46,266 bases of DNA. It comes from Chara braunii (lineage: Eukaryota > Streptophyta > Charophyceae > Charales > Characeae). A model generated the notes under the pieces. The model did no database searches and was not told where the DNA came from. It saw nothing but the letters and a program-made list of their open reading frames with translations. Of this stretch, positions 41,597 to 46,266 are shown one piece after another. How positions within the stretch are numbered: position 1 is the first letter of the stretch; each line of letters begins with the position of its first letter. The stretch is taken from NCBI GenBank assembly GCA_003427395.1, contig BFEA01000047.1, positions 1,607,407 through 1,653,672 on the forward strand, in the 5' to 3' direction. The translations under genes were made by a program, and so were the position numbers.

Positions 41597-41830
41597 ACCT
41601 ACAACGTTGTATGATCCGTCACAACCGTAGGGCCCTCTGGCTACGTCGACGCCCAAGTGTGTCCACATAGCGAGAATTGTTTTTCAAGATCGTTTTAAGT
41701 CGCGAACAAAAAACAGACCACATGAACAAAGAAAGGCAGAAACATAGGACTTTTTGCTACCCCTGCAAAAAACCCTTTCGGAACAACAAAAGGTGGTCCT
41801 TGAGATGCCTATGACCAAGTATGGTCAACA

Positions 41831-42796
41831 TTGATGTTAATGAAGGAAGAGAAAACCCAAGGGATAGACGGGCTCCCCAAAAAGTTTTGGGAGATTATGT
41901 GGAGTACCGTATCACAGAACCTAATGGATTACTATCACGCGGTGTGGACCATGGGTCAAATGAGTGAATTGGTGGGGAAAGGGATCCTGACTTTACTGCA
42001 TAAGAAAGAAGAGAAAATTAATATAAGGAACTATCAGCCAATCACCCTACTAACAGTGGTCTACAAGATGGTGGCAAGAACTCTGGCCAATCGTCTGGTT
42101 AGCGTGATTGAGGACATCATTCACCCAGTACAGACAGGCTTCACCAAGGATGCAAGATTCATGACAATATCTTGCTGGTCAGCGAAGTCATGAAAGTGTC
42201 ACGACAATCTAAGCAATGCAACCATTATATTTGTTGACTTTGAGAAAACGTATGATCATGTGGATTGGTTCTTCCTAGACAAGTGTATGTAAAAAATGAA
42301 CTTTGGCCCGGCCTTTAGAAGGTGGATTAAGATCCTACATCAAAATGCTACAACAACGATCCAGGTAAATGGCAAGCTGACCCCTGCCCTCCACCTGGAG
42401 CGGTCGGTGCGGCAAGGAGACCCCGTTGCCCCCTTCATTTTCGTCATCGTTACTTGCAGCAAATCTGAGGGTCCACAATAATCTCCACAAAATACAGATC
42501 TCCTCCATCCCAGAGGATGCTATTCCGGTTTGCTCACTTTTTGCAAACGACCTTACCATAATGGCAGATGCATCCCAAGAAAACATGTTGGAGATCCAAG
42601 CGCTAATGGACCGATTCTGCTCCCTTTCCAATATGGCCATCAATTGGGGCAATAAGACACAGGGTTGGTGGATACATTACCAAGGGGGGAGACCGCTGGA
42701 AACCTCCAGTATTAGATGGATGCCCACAAAAGCTCCAATCATAATACTGGGGGTTCAGATGACAGTAGAGAGACAACCACCCTTAAATGACGAGTG
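41831..42796 (+). pseudogene. LINE-2 reverse transcriptase domain, broken
   Basis: KTQGIDGLPKKFWEIM, INIRNYQPITLLTVVYKMVA and LANRLVSVIEDIIHPVQTGF give the N-terminal motifs. A frameshift follows near 42160. FVDFEKTYDHVDW (domain A), SVRQGDPVAPFIFVI (domain B) and, after another shift, SLFANDLTIM (domain C) follow. The essential FADD reads FAND, so a catalytic Asp is lost. IINWGN-like and ILGVQM motifs complete the domain. Confidence 0.85.
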
Positions 42797-44560
42797 ACTC
42801 ATTAGGCCCGCCCTTGAAAAATTAACACACTAGAAAGACCGACAGACCTCACTAACAGGCCGCTCCCTAGTAATCAATAACGTAGTCTTAGCAACCCTTT
42901 GGTACAAGACAACAATCTGGATTTTCAGCAAACCTGCAATCGCTTCCCTGCAGAGACTAGTGGCGGACTTTTTATGGAGAGGAAACCATGAGTGTCCTTG
43001 AGTTATTAGCAGAGTGACCTGGATGTCAATCATACAACCTAAATCTAGAGGGGGGCTGAGGATTATTGACCCGAAAACCCAGGTGATGGCCCTTGCCCTC
43101 CTCTGGGTGAAAGACCTACTGTTCTCTATACAGGCATCATGACAACCTCTAGCACTACAACAAATTGCCACCACCTGCCCCTCCCGAGGTCGACCTTGAA
43201 ACATGGCTCCAATGGGTGAAAGGCCCACCATTCTCTACACAAGCACCATGCCAACCTCTAGCACTACAACAAATCGCCAGGCTGACACCACCCACCCCTC
43301 TCGAGGTCGACCCTTAGACATGGCTCAAAGACAGATACTGGACTATACCCAGGTCAACGAAGACCGGTAAGGAGGGGGGGTTTGATAGACAGACAACCAG
43401 ACAAAATTAAAAAAATGACTCCCTTTGGGCAAATATACTGAAGATCTGACGTAAACTACCCTTACCGGATAAAATCCCGCCGAAGCGTTGGGAGGAAGTG
43501 GTCCGACAACCCCTCTTTGGAAACCGATGGATAACAGACCGACACAATAGGATCCTCCATAGCAGCAAGCCCCCCTGGAGAGGGTGGGTCAAGAATGGGA
43601 TCCCACGAGTCAAGGATATCTGGGACCAAGACTTCAAGGACTGGCTGTCGGAGACTGAGTTGAGGGAGAAGCTGAGATATTGCCACAAGGTGGGAGAGGG
43701 ACTGGAAACGGTTATGTTTGTCATTTCCCCTAGATTAGGTTCGGATCCTACGTAGAGGACCATCGGTGGAGGAAGGGGATTGGGTAGGGTTTTGGGGGAT
43801 AGAGAGGGTGATTCGAAACATAGTATATACTCAACCAAAAGGGGCGGGGGAGGAACAGGAAGTGGTGGCCAACCATTTCAGGATAAGGGCTGATAACAGT
43901 TTAGAACGGGTACAACAAGAAGAAACAGAATGGTACCCGAGGTCAAAAGTTTTTCGGGTCCGTATCCTCAAGGAAAAGGACCAATGGAAGGTGTACAAAC
44001 CAAAAAATCCAATACAAGAACTCGCCCTCGACCCCAATGAATAGCAATGGAAAATCTGGGGAGAGGCGACTGCATAACCTCTCCGTTAAAGTTGCTTACT
44101 GGATGCTGCGACCAAAAATTACCTTGAGGGACAGGGTGGAGTCGCGCTGGATGAAACATCTCAACATAGGGAAGGAAATGCTGTGGCCGGTGAAGTTGTT
44201 TAAAGCAAATGAGGTTATGCCAACAAAACTAGCCTCCCTACAATGACAGGTGGAACATAGGTGCCTGTCGACAAACGACTGGCCAATAGACGTAACACAT
44301 CTGGAGCAAAAAGGGTTACCGCTCCCCTGGTGCACACTATGTACGAAATCCTTTCCGTCTAGGAAATGACCCGAGACCATATAATATATGTTTCTGCAGT
44401 GCCTGACAACGATATGGCTGTGGAGGTGGTGGGACCCCATATGGAGATAAATGAGCGCCTCACAACCCTGGCCATGGGACTGGAGGGCTCTCCTCTGCGA
44501 AGCATGGGCCCCGGTGTCGGGCGGCCAACGTCGGTCGGCCACCCGAAATGGGACAATTAG
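42797..44560 (+). pseudogene. LINE-2 ORF2 C-terminal region, broken
   Basis: SLVINNVVLATLWY, IASLQRLVADFLWRGN and PKSRGGLRIIDPKTQVMALAL are typical of the region after the RT fingers. Later frames read WVKNGIPRVKDIWDQDFKDW and then LPWCTLC..YMFLQC (about 44320-44400), a zf-RVT-like Cys pattern. There are multiple stops. Confidence 0.75.
43107..43330 (+). repeat. ~112-bp tandem duplication inside LINE-2
   Basis: CAACCTCTAGCACTACAACA and CGAGGTCGACC occur twice about 110 bases apart (43143 and 43253 for the first). The duplication is private to this copy. Confidence 0.85.
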
Positions 44561-45123
44561 GTTAGTCAGATGATAGGGTTTCGAGGGTTGGTGTTATGGA
44601 ATGAGCAGTAAAAAAATAGGGTACCTAAGTTGGCCCCTGTTTTTTACCTGATTATTCTTTGACACTAGACCTACTATTATGTCATTGGCCATATTATTCT
44701 TTTCCTAACCTTGAAGTGTCTGTTATGCAGTCATTTTTTCCGTACTCTCCTTTCTTTAGATACTTGGTCGCTGACATGTGCGCGGGTCTCCGTACGGTCA
44801 GTTTTGTGCGACCGAATTGGGACGGTTATTTTATTTATTTATATGAAGAAATTTAAGAACGCAGTCGAAATAATTAATGATGAAAAGAAATTCTACATCC
44901 GCGATCTTGAATGGTATTTTATTTTTATTTTATTTTTCCCTGATTATGTATTACCCCCGACGCTTCTCCTGATTTAGGCTATTTTGTACCCCACTTATGA
45001 GTCATGACCCCTATTCCCCTGAGTGCGAGTGACCCTTATTTTATTTTTTTGTAATTAAAAGCGCGGTGAGCAGGGTGCGAGGATTGACTATTTTACGGTA
45101 TACGGGGCTTGCTTGGATTAACC

Positions 45124-45131
45124 TTTTATAA
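45124..45131 (+). promoter_or_regulatory. Candidate TATA box in LTR
   Basis: TTTTATAA lies about 580 bases before the primer-binding site. That is a plausible place for the U3/R boundary, although the R-U5 part would be long. Confidence 0.3.
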
Positions 45132-45626
45132 GTCGGGGGTTTTCTGGTCTTCATCAAGCCTCACTTGACCGCCGCGGTATGGTTTTACAAAACTTGGCTC
45201 CGGTCTGTGACTGGTAAGGTCACTGGTCCGGAGCAAGTACGGTTCACTAATACGGCTCGGTGGCAAGTGTACCAGGCCTGGATCTGCACCACAAGAGTCG
45301 TTGTTGGACCTGTTGTTGGTCCCATTGATACCGGACCAGAGGTCTGTTCACCGGACTTGGATCTGTAGTTCCGGCCAACAGGTGGTACCGGGGCAGCAGC
45401 TGGTATCTCGAGCGGTACCCCTATGGCCCAGCAGTGAGGCCGGACCAGTTTCAGGCCACCGGCCTGACCCTGGTCCGGTACCAATTTGTTCCGTACCTGG
45501 ACCCAGGCCGGTATATCACTTCGGCCTAGGCCCAGGGCGGCAGGTTCATTCATTCTATTCATTCATTCGTTCATGGCCGGACTGGACCTTCATTCAGCTG
45601 CTGCTTCATGTGTGTGTCCATCTCCT

Positions 45627-45630
45627 CTCT

Positions 45631-45677
<47 letters not shown>

Positions 45678-45680
45678 ACC
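45627..45680. repeat. (TC)n-(AC)n compound microsatellite in LTR
   Basis: About 12 TC units followed by about 14 AC units, close to the 3' end of the LTR. Confidence 0.95.
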
Positions 45681-45714
45681 ATCTCCGCACGTGCCCTCCG
45701 CACGTGCGTCACAT

Positions 45715-45737
45715 TGGTATCGGAGCGGGTTTCGAAC
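45715..45737 (+). promoter_or_regulatory. Primer-binding site, initiator Met tRNA
   Basis: TGGTATCGGAGC followed by GGGTTTCGAAC matches the complement of the plant initiator tRNA-Met 3' end (TGGTATCAGAGC, then a GGTTTCGA core), with one substitution and a two-base length difference. Complementarity is unusually long, about 22 bases. Confidence 0.85.
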
Positions 45738-45920
45738 CTCCGCTCCCTCCCTCCCTCCCCCTCTCTCTATCCCACCATTGCGGATANCCATCCCCATCCC
45801 TGTAGCTGCACCTGGTCCATCAAGGCGACCCNATACATCCGGCATCCAAGCTGGCGCCTTTCTCCNTGGTAACCGCGANGCCGGCGTGACTCCAGCTGCT
45901 NCNGTTCTCNAGCCGCTGCA

Positions 45921-46066
45921 GTTCTCCTACAGGCNGATCCACTACGGCNCCGCCATCCAAGTGTCTGAACCGCNGTGCAGCTGGCCGCGTGAGAAGTTCA
46001 TCGAACCTCATCATCCAGATGAAGGAGAAGTCGTAACAGGGTTCCCGTACCGGTGGAAGGACCAGT
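45921..46066 (+). rRNA. 18S rRNA 3'-end-like segment in retrotransposon leader
   Basis: GAGAAGTTCATCGAACCTCA, then GAAGGAGAAGTCGTAACAGG, GTTCCCGTA and GGAAGGACCAGTG align in order with the universal 18S 3' end (GAAGTCGTAACAAGG, TTTCCGTAGG, GGAAGGATCATTG). The weaker part upstream (45921-45990) may match the preceding helix. Differences are spread along it, so it is a diverged copy and not an rDNA unit. It contains three Ns, and seven more lie just upstream. Confidence 0.75.
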
Positions 46067-46091
46067 GACACGTGGACGGCCGACTCCCACC

Positions 46092-46266
46092 ATGTCAGCG
46101 CCTTCTTCCCCTCCAGCTCCCCTCCGTCCCAACTACAATCCCAACCCCTCTTTTCCCCCCTCCGGTTCCGTTGCCATCTCCCGACTCCCCCGAGTGCTGC
46201 CCATCCCCTCACCTTACCAACCCCCCGACTTTGCTTTCCCCACCCCTCCTTCTTTCGTTCCCCCCC
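46092..46266 (+). CDS. Start of a proline-rich ORF (gag-like), cut by window end
   Basis: An ATG in good context (CCACCATGT) 377 bases after the primer-binding site opens a frame with no stop for 58 codons to the window end. The product is Pro/Ser-rich (MSAPSSPPAPLRPNYN...). Position and composition suit the N-terminus of an LTR-retrotransposon gag, but no capsid motif is reached. Confidence 0.4.
   Translation, partial: MSAPSSPPAPLRPNYNPNPSFPPSGSVAISRLPRVLPIPSPYQPPDFAFPTPPSFVPP

Larger units (their letters stand above)
33750..41623 (-). mobile_element. Element B: inverted, longer relative of element A
   Basis: On the minus strand it starts TGTGACGGATC (41623), followed by the TACCCTT..AAGGGTA palindrome. 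It then matches element A segment by segment: a GC-rich first half, then TGAACCCGGG, GCCATTGCGGGGCCCT, CAGGGAACTGAG and the box array, and then the X-Y repeat, the twin hairpins and the conserved 3' block. It is about 1.5 kb longer than A, partly from extra X-Y units, a ~209-bp tandem duplication and a ~660-bp insertion. It interrupts LINE-2 between endonuclease and reverse transcriptase. The left boundary is uncertain by a few hundred bases. No credible long ORF is present. Confidence 0.6.
41760..44591 (+). mobile_element. LINE-2, 3' part (reverse transcriptase and tail)
   Basis: It begins in the charged region before the reverse transcriptase and runs to a C-terminal Cys/Trp-rich tail near 44540. 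It is cut by an LTR at about 44592. No poly-A tail is left. Many stops and frameshifts are present. Confidence 0.8.
44592..45713 (+). mobile_element. 5' LTR of an LTR retrotransposon
   Basis: The proposed LTR starts TGTTATGGA (44592), where LINE-2 coding stops, and ends GTCACA one base before a primer-binding site, giving TG...CA ends and about 1.12 kb. The right edge is well supported by the primer-binding site. The left edge is inferred. The 3' LTR and pol lie beyond the window, so identity of the two LTRs cannot be tested. It is the youngest-looking insertion here because it lies inside LINE-2. Confidence 0.65.

Noticed and set aside
19074-41623. Elements A and B as the two LTRs of one retrotransposon
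   Set aside because: They are in opposite orientations and differ by well over 10% with different insertions, so they are two separate insertions.
45301-46068. 255-codon open frame across LTR, primer site and 18S-like part as a protein gene
   Set aside because: It crosses microsatellites, ten Ns and non-coding retrotransposon leader; it is a chance frame.

Overview
The window is a stretch of repeat-dense eukaryotic nuclear DNA with no intact host protein-coding gene that I can support. Three things point to the green lineage. The U6 retrocopy at 8381 has the plant-type 5' stem-loop (GTCCTTCGGGAC...). The U2 retrocopies have the plant-type GTGG-x-CATCGG-x-CCAC loop. The LINE at 12.2-19.1 kb has a plant L1 layout: an ORF1 with a CCHC knuckle, then endonuclease, reverse transcriptase and a zf-RVT-like tail. 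Long A-tracts, microsatellites, single Ns and nested retroelements would fit a large charophyte genome such as Chara, but the species is inference.

Layout. 0-12.2 kb is a graveyard of short retroposons: SINE-like units, retrocopies of U2 and U6 snRNA, foldback repeats, minisatellites and many A/T tracts of 18 or more bases. 12.2-19.1 kb is a decayed but nearly full-length LINE on the minus strand (LINE-1 here). 19.1-25.4 kb is a large, mostly non-coding element of unknown class (element A, plus strand). 25.4-27.3 kb is unassigned. 27.66-29.13 kb is a broken Ty3/gypsy fragment (gag-like, protease, RNase H; no RT core). It runs directly into five tandem copies of a 172-bp satellite (29.13-30.0 kb), then a 28S rRNA scrap carrying the R2 target sequence, then a GA microsatellite with a 110-base gap. 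31.98-33.75 kb is the 5' part of a second LINE (plus), whose RT and tail resume at 41.8-44.6 kb. Between the two halves sits element B (minus strand, about 33.75-41.62 kb), a divergent relative of element A. 44.59 kb to the end is the start of an LTR retrotransposon: LTR, initiator-Met-tRNA primer-binding site, a leader holding an 18S-rRNA-3'-end-like segment, and the first 58 codons of a proline-rich ORF.

Most notable. (1) Elements A and B match from end to end in inverted orientation, share unusual arrays (a 16-bp box repeated about 11 and 7 times, an alternating ~122-bp X-Y repeat, several hairpins), and each seems to lie antisense inside a LINE. (2) An 18S rRNA 3'-end-like sequence lies between primer-binding site and gag-like ORF. 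(3) A chimeric snRNA cassette joins U6, U2, a 122-bp foldback and a U6 3' half. (4) A 38-base perfect Nextera mate-pair junction sits inside element B, so the assembly may be chimeric there.

The parts do not form an operon or pathway. They record successive retrotransposition: LINE machinery probably made the A-tailed snRNA and SINE copies, and larger elements later landed inside the LINEs.
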